Numbered from the stretch's first letter, positions 26,339 through 34,886 are shown. The stretch is 64,000 bases of DNA from Euzebya tangerina (GCF_003074135.1 NZ_PPDK01000001.1:3162001-3226000), one strand, 5' to 3'. Numbers and translations are program-made. The notes: generated from the letters alone by a model not told the origin.

Positions 26339-27871
26339 CTACGGCTCGACGGGAGGGACGGCTCCCGGCAGGGGCGGGGCGGCCGGGTCGACCTGTGGGA
26401 TGGCCGCCGGGTGCAGGACCTCGCCCGGCTCGGGCGTGCGGAGGCCCAGGCGCACCGAGCAGACCGGCCAGGCAACCCAGCCCTGCAGATCCAGCAGCCG
26501 CTCGGCTCGACGGATCTGTTCCAGCGCAGGTGCTTCGTGCGGCAGTCCGGTGCCGCCGACCAGTTCCCAGCTCTCGACCGTGAACTGCAGGCCGCCGTAG
26601 AAGCCGTTGCCGCTGTTCATGCCCCAGTTCCCGGAGGCCTCGCACATCGACAGCGCCTGCCAGGTCGCCAAGGTCGGGTCAGTCGGATTGAGTGGCGGCG
26701 GTTCGGGCGTGGCCACGATGCCGGTCGGTTCCGGCTGGGCCAGGTCTGCTGGGGTACCGGCGGCGGCCCCCGCGGCCAACCCGGCCCGCAGCGTGGTCTC
26801 GGCAGGTGCCGGCTGGTCGACGATCGCCGTCGTGGCCAACCCGTCGCCGGACGTCACGTCAGACCCTGCTGAGTCCAGCATGACGACTCCCGCGGTCACG
26901 GTCAGGAGCGCGCCGATCGTCGCGACGACATGTCGTCCACCGACGCGTCCGGCCAAGGCAGCCAGCGTGGCCAGCACCGCCTCGCCGGCTCGCTTCGTCC
27001 GCCCCCGGCCACGCCGACGGGGTGTCTGACGAGCGACGGTCTGAGCGGGTCGGGCTGCAGGAGTGGGGGAGAGGAGCCGCTTGTCCGGGGTGCGGTCCGG
27101 GAGGGAGACCAGTGGGCCCGCGGGTCGAGGACCCACCGGGGTCAGGTCCTGGGGGGCTCGCACGGGCTCGCGGTCCGGGATGTCGAGGTCGGGGAACAGC
27201 TCCTCCTGAGCCGGTGGTCGAGCCGTTGCCACATCACCCGCGACGGCAGGCTCCGCTGGGCCATCGCCGTTTCTGACCGGTGCGGCATCGGCGTCCGGGG
27301 GTCGGGTGACGGGCGGCTTCCAGCGCGGGGAGGGATCGTCGGGCGACGGCTGTGGCTGCTGCTGCTCGCGACGCCACGCCGGCATCAGGACGTCGTCGGA
27401 GGTGTGACCACCGGCCGGGTTACGACCGGCCTTGTCCGTTCGGGGATGCGCGGTCGTGGTGATGTTGACGGCGGCACGACGTGGTCTCGGCTTGTGCCGA
27501 TCCCGACGACCGGGACCACCAGCCGGTTTGTCGCTGACTGTCCGATGCGAGGCCGCTTCGGCGCGCCAACGATCGCGCAGGGCCAGCTTGCCGGCGCGCA
27601 GTGAGCGCCGGGTCTCCTTGCACTCCCCACAGGTCATCGAGTGATCGACCGCGTCGGCCGAGAACGTCATCAGACCATCCAGCTGGTCCGGGCACGGCGA
27701 GCACTCACTGAGCGCGGCGCGAAGGCGTGCACGCGCGACGCCCAGGCGGACCTGGCTGGCCGCCATGTCCAGCTCCTTGGAGATCCGCAGGGCGTCCCAG
27801 CCGGCGCCGTCGTGGAGCAGCCCGATCGCCTCGGTCCGGTCCATCTGCCGGAAGACGTCCCGCACGGTCAT
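26339..27871 (-). CDS. Membrane Rpf-domain protein fused to an N-terminal sigma4-like HTH and zinc motif
   Basis: A 510-residue protein with an unusual layout. Residues about 10-57 (DRTEAIGLLHDGAGWDALR, then ELDMAASQVRLGVARARLR) resemble sigma-factor region 4, a DNA-binding helix-turn-helix. Next come Cys57, Cys60 and an H-x3-C-x2-C set (His77, Cys81, Cys84) like the zinc motif of anti-sigma factors. A long Pro/Arg-rich linker ends RRRGRGRTKR before one helix (about 315-333). The outside part ends in an Rpf domain (about 404-475): catalytic Glu411 in SMCEASGNWG, NGFYGGLQF and WVAWPVC, with Cys410/Cys471 as the likely disulfide. Rpf domains cleave peptidoglycan during resuscitation. The ATG was preferred to a TTG at 27940; the start is uncertain. 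Confidence 0.85.
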   Translation of the reverse strand: MTVRDVFRQMDRTEAIGLLHDGAGWDALRISKELDMAASQVRLGVARARLRAALSECSPCPDQLDGLMTFSADAVDHSMTCGECKETRRSLRAGKLALRDRWRAEAASHRTVSDKPAGGPGRRDRHKPRPRRAAVNITTTAHPRTDKAGRNPAGGHTSDDVLMPAWRREQQQPQPSPDDPSPRWKPPVTRPPDADAAPVRNGDGPAEPAVAGDVATARPPAQEELFPDLDIPDREPVRAPQDLTPVGPRPAGPLVSLPDRTPDKRLLSPTPAARPAQTVARQTPRRRGRGRTKRAGEAVLATLAALAGRVGGRHVVATIGALLTVTAGVVMLDSAGSDVTSGDGLATTAIVDQPAPAETTLRAGLAAGAAAGTPADLAQPEPTGIVATPEPPPLNPTDPTLATWQALSMCEASGNWGMNSGNGFYGGLQFTVESWELVGGTGLPHEAPALEQIRRAERLLDLQGWVAWPVCSVRLGLRTPEPGEVLHPAAIPQVDPAAPPLPGAVPPVEP

Positions 27872-28040
27872 GTCATCGCCAGATCGACGCACGCGCCCAT
27901 GACGGGCAAGTGCGTGGGCAACGTCGAGCGTCGTGGACAACTGAGGGAGGCGGATGTGGAGTCAGGGCGTGAGGTTCAACTATGCCTGTCGTGTGTGACA
28001 TCCCGCTCGCCCATTGGTGCAGGTCAGCGGGCGCTGCCTG

Positions 28041-28781
28041 TCACGTGCGGTGCACACGCGTCGCGCTTGCCTGCGCCTCCGGGAAGATGAGGATCTCTGC
28101 CACTTGGACATGTCGGGGGCGGTCTGCGATCCACACGACTGCTTCGGCGACGTCGTCACCGGTGAGTGGATCCATGCCATCGTAGACGGCCTCGGCGCGC
28201 TCGCGATCACCGTGGAAGCGGACGACGGAGAACTCGGTCTCGACCATTCCCGGGTCCACTGTGGACACCTTGACCCCGGTCCCCAGCAGATCGAGGCGGA
28301 AGCCCTTGGTGAGCGCGTCCACCGCGTGCTTGGACGCGCAGTAGACGGCCCCACCCGGGTAGACCTCCCGACCGGCGACCGAGCCGATGTTGATGATGTG
28401 GCCGCGGCCCCGTTCCACCATGCCGGGCGTGACGGCCCGCGTGACGTTCAACAGCCCCACCACGTTCGTCTGGATCATCGCGTCCCAGTCGGTCACGTCG
28501 CCCGCCTGCATCGGCCCCAGACCGCTGGCCAGGCCGGCGTTGTTGACCAGCACGTCCACGTCGCCCACCTCGGCCAGCGCAGCGTTGGTCATGGCCCGGT
28601 CCTGGACGTCGAACACCAGGGTTGTGACGGAACCGGGAAGCTCCGCCGCGATCTCGTCCAGTCGGTCTTGTCGACGGCCGGTGATGGTCACGTCGGCGCC
28701 CGCGCGGGAGAAGTGCCGGGCGCACGCGGCACCGATGCCGCTGCTCGCGCCGGTGATCAGGACGTGGCGGTCGATGAGCAT
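28041..28781 (-). CDS. Short-chain dehydrogenase/reductase
   Basis: A 246-residue classical SDR with the Rossmann motif TGASSGIG (10-17), NNAG (80-83) and the triad Ser134, Tyr147, Lys151 (YCASK). DPGMVETEFSVVRFHGD is typical of the YdfG-like group that oxidises 3-hydroxy acids or L-allo-threonine/serine, so a 3-hydroxy acid substrate is the best guess. GRRQDR after the second strand favours NADP. A GGAGGA ribosome site lies seven bases before the ATG. It is downstream of the beta-propeller gene by 67 bp on the same strand. Confidence 0.9.
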   Translation of the reverse strand: MLIDRHVLITGASSGIGAACARHFSRAGADVTITGRRQDRLDEIAAELPGSVTTLVFDVQDRAMTNAALAEVGDVDVLVNNAGLASGLGPMQAGDVTDWDAMIQTNVVGLLNVTRAVTPGMVERGRGHIINIGSVAGREVYPGGAVYCASKHAVDALTKGFRLDLLGTGVKVSTVDPGMVETEFSVVRFHGDRERAEAVYDGMDPLTGDDVAEAVVWIADRPRHVQVAEILIFPEAQASATRVHRT

Positions 28782-28848
28782 GGTGTCCTCCAGTGGGGCC
28801 TCTCAGGCCAGGCGATCGTGGGGTGATGTGACGGCGGATCGGTGCGGG

Positions 28849-30657
28849 TCATGGAACTCGGATGAGTCGACGACCACGCACGACGTAGGCCTGCCCACTG
28901 CTGTTGGTGTCGAGGGGCGGCCAGTTCCAGAACTGACCGTCGAGCCCCGATAGGACGGTCTCGCTGGTCCGGTTGTTGGGGTTGAGTCGGAGCAGCGCGT
29001 CACCGGTCGCCAGCAGGAGGCGGTCCCCGTCACGGCGTAGCTGCCCACCCTGCGCCGAGACACGCACCGGTTCGGCGACGGCCAAGGTGTTCAGGTCGAT
29101 CGTGGTGAACCAGCCGCGAGAGGTCGTCAGGGCCAGCCGGCCGGCCACGACCTGCAGGCCCAGCACGAACCCGCCGTCCGGGATCACGTTCGGTATGGTC
29201 CACTCCCGCTCGCCGCTCACGGCGTCGAAGGCAGCGACGGACGGGGCTCCACCGGATCCACCGACGAAGATCGTCGAACCTCGGGTGGCCAGGCCGCTCA
29301 GCGTCTGGCGCCCCAGGGGGTTGACCAGGGTGTCCACGCGCCCTGTCGTCGGATCGATCGTGTTGAGGACCGAGCGATCGACGTCGTCGGTCGTGGTGCA
29401 GACCAACGCGTCGAGCTGCGGGAGGTGGACGAGGCTGATGGGTCGAAGCTGGTCACTGTCGAGTTGGGTGAGCCGACGCGGGCTGCTGGCACCCTCACCC
29501 CAGAACCAGATCTCACCGAGCGGGTACAGCGCGAAGTACATCCTCGTGCCGACCGAGACCATCGCCTTCGGCTCGCCTGGGACGAACCGCGTCGTTGCCG
29601 CGTTGTCCGTCAGACGCCGTCGGGTGAGGGAGAACGAGCCGCCGACGTAGACGTGACGGGAGCCGACCCCGATGGACTGCGCTCGCTCGGGACGGAGCGG
29701 TAGGCCGAGCTCCTGCGGGTCCCGGGTGATGGTCGAGTCGCTGGTGCGGCTGTAGGACCACACCGTCCCGTCCGCCGACACACCCAGTGCCGAGCGTCCC
29801 ATGAGACTGAGATCACGGGTCTCGGACATGGGCACCGGAACATCCAGTCGGAACAGCTGATCGCTGTCGAGGTCGAAGCGGTAGAGGGCTCCGGAGGGTC
29901 GGGAGGTGGCGAAGACCGAGCTGCCGTCGAGGGCCACCCGATCAACCAGGGCCTCCCGAGGGAGCCGGGCGATCTGTGCGTTCCGCGGGTTGTTGCGGTC
30001 GATGACCGCGATGGCGGGCTCATCGAGCTGCGATCCACCGGTACCGACGATGATGCGCCCGGCCGGCGTCAAGGTGCTGCAGTACACGGTTGCATCCAGC
30101 CGCAGCGCGTTCGGGAGCAGATCCCGGGTGGGTCCTCCACCATCGATGTCCCGGTCGAAGAGGAAGGCCTTGCCCCGTCGCGACCCGCCCACGATGACCT
30201 TGCCGTCCCGCACGGTGATCGTCCGCGGTCGGTCCCCGGCCTCGACCAGTCCCAGACTGCGCGCGCGGCGGGTTGCCGTGCTGTACTCGAACACCATGGC
30301 CGGGCCGCTGGTGACGCCGTAGACCGAGCCGTTGGAGCCGTCGGCCAGCTCCCAGATGTAGTCCACGGACAGGGCCGCCACCCCGGTGGTGCTGGCCCCG
30401 TCCAGGCGGAAGAGGTTGGCCCGTCCCTTGGCGCCGAAGGTGCCCACGTAGATGCCATCCGGCCCCACGGTCAGGGCCCAGGCCCCGTCGCCGCCGGGCA
30501 ACACCCGTTGCCGAACGATGCTCAGGTCACGCGCGTCGACCTCGACCAGACGGGTTCGGTCCAGGTTGCGGGACACGATGAAGATGCGATTGCCATCACG
30601 GACTGCGCCGGACGCGGGCCATCCCGGAGCTGCGGTTCCGATCACGGTGGGGTTCAT
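28849..30657 (-). CDS. Beta-propeller protein of unknown function
   Basis: A 602-residue protein made almost wholly of repeated short beta units, such as VGPDGIYVGTFG, GSVYGVTSGPAMVFEYS, RDGKVIVGGSRRGKAFLFD and GRIIVGTGGSQLD, matching PQQ/WD-like propellers; two blades sets (about 1-300 and 300-602) are possible. There is no signal peptide or membrane helix, so it appears cytosolic unless exported by an unrecognised route. No enzyme motif is visible. A TAGGCT hexamer (30686-30681) lies 23 bases upstream and an AGGAG site seven bases before the ATG, so unlike most genes here it has a leader. It is divergent from the ArsC-fold gene. Confidence 0.7.
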   Translation of the reverse strand: MNPTVIGTAAPGWPASGAVRDGNRIFIVSRNLDRTRLVEVDARDLSIVRQRVLPGGDGAWALTVGPDGIYVGTFGAKGRANLFRLDGASTTGVAALSVDYIWELADGSNGSVYGVTSGPAMVFEYSTATRRARSLGLVEAGDRPRTITVRDGKVIVGGSRRGKAFLFDRDIDGGGPTRDLLPNALRLDATVYCSTLTPAGRIIVGTGGSQLDEPAIAVIDRNNPRNAQIARLPREALVDRVALDGSSVFATSRPSGALYRFDLDSDQLFRLDVPVPMSETRDLSLMGRSALGVSADGTVWSYSRTSDSTITRDPQELGLPLRPERAQSIGVGSRHVYVGGSFSLTRRRLTDNAATTRFVPGEPKAMVSVGTRMYFALYPLGEIWFWGEGASSPRRLTQLDSDQLRPISLVHLPQLDALVCTTTDDVDRSVLNTIDPTTGRVDTLVNPLGRQTLSGLATRGSTIFVGGSGGAPSVAAFDAVSGEREWTIPNVIPDGGFVLGLQVVAGRLALTTSRGWFTTIDLNTLAVAEPVRVSAQGGQLRRDGDRLLLATGDALLRLNPNNRTSETVLSGLDGQFWNWPPLDTNSSGQAYVVRGRRLIRVP

Positions 30658-30680
30658 ACTGACTCCTGTGCTCGGCGGGC

Positions 30681-30686
30681 AGCCTA
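30681..30686 (-). promoter_or_regulatory. -10 element of the beta-propeller gene, leadered
   Basis: TAGGCT lies 23 bases upstream of the ATG, leaving room for a short leader with AGGAG. Confidence 0.5.
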
Positions 30687-30716
30687 TCGGGGTCCAGCAG
30701 TGGTGGTCCGTGCCCG

Positions 30717-30728
30717 TACAGTCGGGCC
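30717..30728 (+). promoter_or_regulatory. Leaderless-type -10 element of the ArsC-fold gene
   Basis: TACAGT ends six bases before the ATG at 30729. Confidence 0.6.
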
Positions 30729-31091
30729 ATGTCGGACCTGCAGCTCTTCATAAGTCCCAAGCACAAGGTCGCCCGCAAGGCCGAGCGGTTCTTCAAGGAG
30801 CGGGGTCTGCCGTACCACGCCGTCGATGTGCGGCAGAAGGCCCCCTCACCCGGTGAGCTCCGGAAGTGGGTCCAGCGCTTCGGGGTGGAGGCGGTGCTCG
30901 ACAAGGACTCCAAGACCTACGTCGAGTCCGGGCTGCAGTACTTCTCGGCGGGTGAGGAGGACTGGATCGAGCGCATGTGCCGGCATCCGGAGGTGCTCAA
31001 CCTCCCACTGGTCCGGTGCGGCAAGGAGCTGTCCGTCGGCGACGATCCGGCCTCCTGGAAGCGGTTCGTCGCCGTGCTGAAGGGTTCGTAG
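30729..31091 (+). CDS. ArsC/Spx-fold protein lacking the active-site cysteine
   Basis: A 120-residue protein that fits the arsenate-reductase/Spx family by length and pattern: LQLFISPKHKVARKAERFFKERGLPYHAVDV at the N-terminus and LPLVRCGKELSVGDDPASWK at the C-terminus. The family cysteine after the first strand (P-x-C) is His12 here (SPKHK), so classical arsenate reduction by that residue is not expected. A transcription or binding role like Spx, or a changed chemistry, are alternatives. It is convergent with the HAD gene, with 4 bp between stops. Confidence 0.78.
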   Translation: MSDLQLFISPKHKVARKAERFFKERGLPYHAVDVRQKAPSPGELRKWVQRFGVEAVLDKDSKTYVESGLQYFSAGEEDWIERMCRHPEVLNLPLVRCGKELSVGDDPASWKRFVAVLKGS

Positions 31092-31095
31092 GCGC

Positions 31096-31755
31096 TCACG
31101 GGTTCCCAGGAGCGCCTGTCACCAGTTCGACGACCTCCGGCAAGCTGTCGGCGACAGCCGTCGCCGTTCCGTCGTCCTGCGGGCCGATGATGCCCCAGGG
31201 GCCGCGACGCAGGTGGATGGCCTGGAGCCCGTGGGCGATGGCCGGGACGATGTCGTTGTCGAGTCGGTCGCCGACATAGGTCACGTGGTCGGGCTGCGAT
31301 ACGCCCAGGTGCCGCAGGACGGCGTCGTAGAAGGCCGGGTCGGGCTTGGAGACACCCAACTCCTCGGACATCACCATGACCTCGGGCACCACCCCGATGG
31401 CCCGGAGCTCCTCGGTCCGGGAGGCCGGCTGGTTGCCGATGACCGCCACGCCGAGCCCGGCACCGGTCAACGCCGCCAGGCTCGGCAGCACGTCGGCGTA
31501 CAGGTCGCTCGGCCGGAAGCCCTCGTAGCGCTGGGCGAACTCGTCGAACCGGGCGGACCAGTTGGGATCGAAGCGGCCGAGCGCGGCCGGGTACGACCCG
31601 CCTGCGGCCACGGCCGCCCCAAGTGCGGCGTGCAGCACCAGGGGGGTCACCCCGAGGACGTGGGCCCAGGTGGTCCACACGCGGGTCTCGTCGATCAGGG
31701 TCTCGCCGATGTCCAGGCAGACCCACCGCCGGGCGCCCCCGGCCGCAGAGGTCAC
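31096..31755 (-). CDS. HAD-superfamily hydrolase
   Basis: A 219-residue HAD protein: motif I WVCLDIGETL, motif II region VAVIGNQPA, lysine in SKPDPAFYD and motif IV YVGDRLDNDI. The sequence resembles the REG-2/FMN-phosphatase-like class. The GTG at 31755 shares GTGA with the stop of the TetR gene, so the two are translationally coupled; the longer open frame upstream is only a reading of the TetR gene in another frame. The substrate is unknown. Confidence 0.83.
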   Translation of the reverse strand: MTSAAGGARRWVCLDIGETLIDETRVWTTWAHVLGVTPLVLHAALGAAVAAGGSYPAALGRFDPNWSARFDEFAQRYEGFRPSDLYADVLPSLAALTGAGLGVAVIGNQPASRTEELRAIGVVPEVMVMSEELGVSKPDPAFYDAVLRHLGVSQPDHVTYVGDRLDNDIVPAIAHGLQAIHLRRGPWGIIGPQDDGTATAVADSLPEVVELVTGAPGNP

Positions 31756-32339
31756 GCGCGCGAGCCGTCCAGGAACAGCGTCGTGCACAGCGCCAGGGAG
31801 TCGCCCAGCGGGCGTGCCTGATCCCGCTCGGCCCAGCCCACGATGCTGTCCAACCACAGCGTCGTGATCGCCATCGCCAGCCGCAGTGGTGACATGTCGG
31901 AGCGGATCGTTCCGGCGTGCTGGCCGCGCTCGATGATCGGCGTGATGGTGGCCCACAGCGTGGGCCGGTCGCCCAGGACGCGAGTCCAGTCCGTGTAGTT
32001 GCCCACCAGTTCCCGGATGGTCCGTCCGATGAGCTGCCGTGACTGGCCGCCCATCGCGCTGGCCAGGTGGTCGCCGAGATCGGCGAGGGCCGCGGGGGCG
32101 TCCTCCGGCAACGCCGAGGGGTCGATGCCCTCGACGAGCTGTGCGGCCCACTCGAGCAGGACGTCCTGCTTGCGCTGGAAGTGCACGTAGAAGGTGCCCT
32201 TGGCGACATCCGCGGTGGCGGTGATGGCATCAACCGAGGTGCCCTCCACGCCGTGTCGGTCGAACAACTCGAGCGACGCTTGGACCAGCGCCCGCCGCGT
32301 GGCACGGCCCCGGGTGGCGCGACTCTGGGTCACCGCCAT
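31752..32339 (-). CDS. TetR-family transcriptional regulator
   Basis: A 195-residue TetR repressor. The N-terminal helix-turn-helix is about 15-60 (ALVQASLELFDRHGVEGTSV, then TATADVAKGTFYVHFQRKQDVL), followed by a helical ligand domain. Its ATG overlaps the last ten bases of the upstream membrane-protein gene, and its stop overlaps the HAD start. It probably regulates the operon it sits in. No palindromic operator was identified upstream of the operon, and the ligand is unknown. Confidence 0.88.
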   Translation of the reverse strand: MAVTQSRATRGRATRRALVQASLELFDRHGVEGTSVDAITATADVAKGTFYVHFQRKQDVLLEWAAQLVEGIDPSALPEDAPAALADLGDHLASAMGGQSRQLIGRTIRELVGNYTDWTRVLGDRPTLWATITPIIERGQHAGTIRSDMSPLRLAMAITTLWLDSIVGWAERDQARPLGDSLALCTTLFLDGSRA

Positions 32340-32845
32340 GGCTGCTCGCCGCCCTCAGCCTGGGGGTCGCCGGGCAGGGGCTGCTCATGCTGGGTCAGCC
32401 ACTCCCGGTCATCGACCCACTGCTCATGGGGGGTCTGGGGGTGCGGGGTTGTGGCGTACCCCGAGGCCGGCAGCTGCGGCGCCGGAGGCGCTCCCGGATG
32501 CGGCGGCGCGGCCGGGTGGCCGTAGGAGCCCGGGTGCCCGTAGGTGCCGGGGAACCCCGGCGGCGGGGGTTGACCGTAGAAGCGGAGATCGACACCGGCC
32601 TGCTTCTGCTGCCGAATCCACTGGCGGGTCTGGGGATGGGGCCGACCCGCCCCGAAGTACACCAGGCCTGCGATCGGTCCGAGCAGACCGATCAGCAGCC
32701 CCCACATCAGCTTGGAGCCCGACCGGTAGAACACGTCCGCCGGTACGGTCAGCGCATCGACCAGCGCCCAGATCCAGACCGTCAGGCTCCCGAACACCAG
32801 CACGAACCAGATCAGGGCGAACAGGAGGGGCAGCAGGAAGAGCAC
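32330..32845 (-). CDS. Small membrane protein with PLDc_N-like helices and Pro-rich tail
   Basis: A 171-residue protein with two membrane helices (about 5-30 and 47-67) around VDALTVPADVFYRSGSKLMWGLLIGLLGPIAGLVYFGAGRP, a pattern like the phospholipase-D N-terminal (PLDc_N) family. That module is also found alone in small envelope proteins. The second half is a Pro/Gly/His-rich soluble tail (PPPPGFPGTYGHPGSYGHP). It overlaps the TetR start by ten bases and follows the SGNH gene by 9 bp. The function is unknown. Confidence 0.75.
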   Translation of the reverse strand: MLFLLPLLFALIWFVLVFGSLTVWIWALVDALTVPADVFYRSGSKLMWGLLIGLLGPIAGLVYFGAGRPHPQTRQWIRQQKQAGVDLRFYGQPPPPGFPGTYGHPGSYGHPAAPPHPGAPPAPQLPASGYATTPHPQTPHEQWVDDREWLTQHEQPLPGDPQAEGGEQPWR

Positions 32846-32854
32846 GACGACAGC

Positions 32855-33673
32855 CTAGTGACCTGAGGCCGGCAGTTGGGCGAGGAGCGGTCTGGCGAGG
32901 GCGGCGGCCACGTCCTCGTGGATCCCCCACGACCAGTGGGCACCGTCGGGGTTCAGCTCCTCCAGGCGATCCCTGGTGAGGGCTGCCAGGTCGACCATCG
33001 GCACCCGCCGAGCTGCGGCCAGCCGGTCGAACAGCGCATGCACGTCGTCGTGGTGGGTCGTGAGACCGCCGTAGTAGCCCGTCCGGTGGAACGCCGGCAG
33101 CACGCCGACCAGCGGCACGTCGTCGCCCGCGAAGAGCCGGATCGCATCGACCGACTTCCCCCAGCAGTGCGCGATCACGGGGTCGGGGGTGAAGCGAAAG
33201 CGGCCACCGGTCAGCCGGGTGGCGGCCGGATGGACATGATCGATCTTGCGGCGGACCCACCGTCGAAGCGAGGTCGGCCGCAGGTAGGGCAGCGCCATCA
33301 TGACCCAGCGGGGCACAGCCACGCTCAGCTGGTCGGCGTTGCCGATGCCGAGCACAACGGCGTCGGCCTCGGTGAGCAGTTGCTGTTGCAGGTGGACGTC
33401 CTTTTGCAAGGCCAGCCACAACTCTCGAACACCCTGACCGGCCCGTGCCCACACGTCGACCGACCAGATCCGGCCGGTGGCCTCCGTCAGCTGGCGCCCC
33501 AGCAGGTTGGGGTAGAGACGCTCCTCGTGAAGCGGCACGGGGCCGGCTGGGCCGTGAAAGGACAGTGAATCACTGAGAACAACCAGCCGACCGATATGGT
33601 CGGAGATCCTTGCGAGTCGAGCCGTGGGCGGGCAAGTTAGCGCATCGACTCGGTGCTGCGCCTCAGAATCCAC
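32855..33673 (-). CDS. SGNH-hydrolase-like protein
   Basis: An SGNH/GDSL-type hydrolase candidate. Block I reads VVLSDSLSFHGP (Ser in S-D-S), a GIGNAD block III carries the oxyanion Asn, and DGAHWSWGIHED supplies the C-terminal Asp/His. The family includes esterases and deacylases. A reading frame runs to a GTG at 33754, but its first 25-50 residues look non-coding and cross the hup promoter region. The GTG at 33673 is therefore preferred, giving about 272 residues; the start is uncertain. There is no signal peptide. It is the first gene of the membrane protein-TetR-HAD group. Confidence 0.72.
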   Translation of the reverse strand: MDSEAQHRVDALTCPPTARLARISDHIGRLVVLSDSLSFHGPAGPVPLHEERLYPNLLGRQLTEATGRIWSVDVWARAGQGVRELWLALQKDVHLQQQLLTEADAVVLGIGNADQLSVAVPRWVMMALPYLRPTSLRRWVRRKIDHVHPAATRLTGGRFRFTPDPVIAHCWGKSVDAIRLFAGDDVPLVGVLPAFHRTGYYGGLTTHHDDVHALFDRLAAARRVPMVDLAALTRDRLEELNPDGAHWSWGIHEDVAAALARPLLAQLPASGH

Positions 33674-33760
33674 ATCGGAATCCGGAGCGCCCCGCACGTC
33701 CGTCCGGAGCCCGTCAGGGCCCAGTTCATCACGACCACCCATCATGGGAGACACTCCACA

Positions 33761-34036
33761 ATGAACAAGTCAGAACTCATCGCATCCGCCGCAGACGCTG
33801 CCGGCATGTCCAAGAGCGACATGAACACGGCGCTCGACGCCATCGTCAGCACGATCACGGACGCGGTCGCCTCCGGGGAGAAGGTGTCCGTCACCGACTT
33901 CGGGAACTTCGACCACCGTGACAACAAGGCGCGGAAGGGGCGCAACCCCCAGACCGGCGAGGAGATCGACATCGCCGCCTCCAAGACGCCACGCTTCAAG
34001 GCTGCCAAGAAGTTCAAGGACGCGGTCAACAGCTAG
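33761..34036 (+). CDS. hup: HU-family DNA-binding protein
   Basis: A 91-residue histone-like protein that bends DNA and compacts the nucleoid. It has MNKSELI at the start, FGNFDHRDNKARKGRNPQTGEEI (the HU signature with the DNA-intercalating arm) and KTPRFKAAKKFKDAV at the end. It lacks the long Lys/Ala tail found in many actinobacterial HU proteins. GGGAGA lies nine bases before the ATG, so unlike its neighbours it has a leader and a ribosome site, which suits a highly expressed gene. It is followed by a strong hairpin terminator. Confidence 0.95.
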   Translation: MNKSELIASAADAAGMSKSDMNTALDAIVSTITDAVASGEKVSVTDFGNFDHRDNKARKGRNPQTGEEIDIAASKTPRFKAAKKFKDAVNS

Positions 34037-34053
34037 CCCGCTCGACAGCTCCG

Positions 34054-34078
34054 ACGGGGACCCGGACCGGGTCCCCGT
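34054..34078. terminator. Hairpin terminator shared by hup and hemQ
   Basis: ACGGGGACCCGG and CCGGGTCCCCGT (34054-34065/34067-34078) form a near-continuous palindrome between two convergent genes. The following bases TTGTGCGT contain only a short T stretch. Confidence 0.65.
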
Positions 34079-34088
34079 TGTGCGTCTC

Positions 34089-34886
34089 TCATGCCTGCAG
34101 GCCCAGCCGCCGCATGAGCGCCGCCGGCTCCATCGCCAGCCCGGTCACGAACGGGCCGAAGTCGGCGTAGGCCGCACTGGCTTCGTCGAAGCGCATCTCG
34201 TGGACGATCTCCTTGAGCGTGGCGGGGTCGTCGGTGAGCAACGTGACCCCCCACTCCCAGTCGTCCAGTCCCGTCGAGCCCGTGATCAGCTGGGTCACGC
34301 GCCCCCGGTAGGTGCGGCCCACGGCCGCGTGGCCGGCCATGATCCGCTTCCGCTCCGCGAAGTCGAGCGCATACCAGTTGGCGCCGACCTCCCGTCGCTT
34401 GCTCATCGGGTAGAAGCCGATCACCTTGGTCCGGGGGAGGTTGGGGTGCAGGCGGTGTTCGGCGTAGGCCGCCATGCGCTGCTCGAAGGCGCGCACCTGC
34501 TCCTCCAGTTCCTCGCTGTCGGGCGCCAGGTCCTCCTCCGCAACCAGACGCTCGCGTTCCTGCTCCGGCGTGGTGGTGTACTCGCTCGTCTCGGTGAGGC
34601 TCAGGTAGCTGGCGGCGGGGACGAGCCCCTCGCCGAGCCCACCGTTCACCAACTCGACCGCGAAGCTGTCCAGGACGTCCAGATCCGGTCCGAGCACCAT
34701 CAATCCCAGATCCGCCTTCTGCCCCAGGACGCTGAAGGTCAGGACCTGATAGTCCTCGCGGCCATCGAGGTCGGAGACACGTCGGATGAACTCCCCGGCA
34801 GCGTGGACGGGGTCGGACAGAGCGGCGCGGCGGAAGTGGAAGAAGAGGTGGAGGACGCCCCACCCGGTGCTGGGCACAGTCGGCAT
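34089..34886 (-). CDS. hemQ: Coproheme decarboxylase HemQ (chlorite-dismutase family)
   Basis: Converts coproheme to protoheme in the coproporphyrin-dependent heme pathway of actinobacteria and Firmicutes. The 265-residue protein has the diagnostic FYPMSKRRE with catalytic Tyr159, the proximal heme ligand His186 in MAGHAAVGR, and GSTGLDDWEWGVTL. The start was moved from an ATG at 34931 to the one at 34886 because TACCAT ends seven bases before it. It is divergent from an alpha/beta hydrolase and convergent with hup. Other hem genes are not in the window. Confidence 0.93.
   Translation of the reverse strand: MPTVPSTGWGVLHLFFHFRRAALSDPVHAAGEFIRRVSDLDGREDYQVLTFSVLGQKADLGLMVLGPDLDVLDSFAVELVNGGLGEGLVPAASYLSLTETSEYTTTPEQERERLVAEEDLAPDSEELEEQVRAFEQRMAAYAEHRLHPNLPRTKVIGFYPMSKRREVGANWYALDFAERKRIMAGHAAVGRTYRGRVTQLITGSTGLDDWEWGVTLLTDDPATLKEIVHEMRFDEASAAYADFGPFVTGLAMEPAALMRRLGLQA

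Noticed and set aside
33673-33754. Longer N-terminus of the SGNH-like protein
   Set aside because: The added residues look random and would occupy the hup promoter and leader; a start at 33673 or later is more likely.
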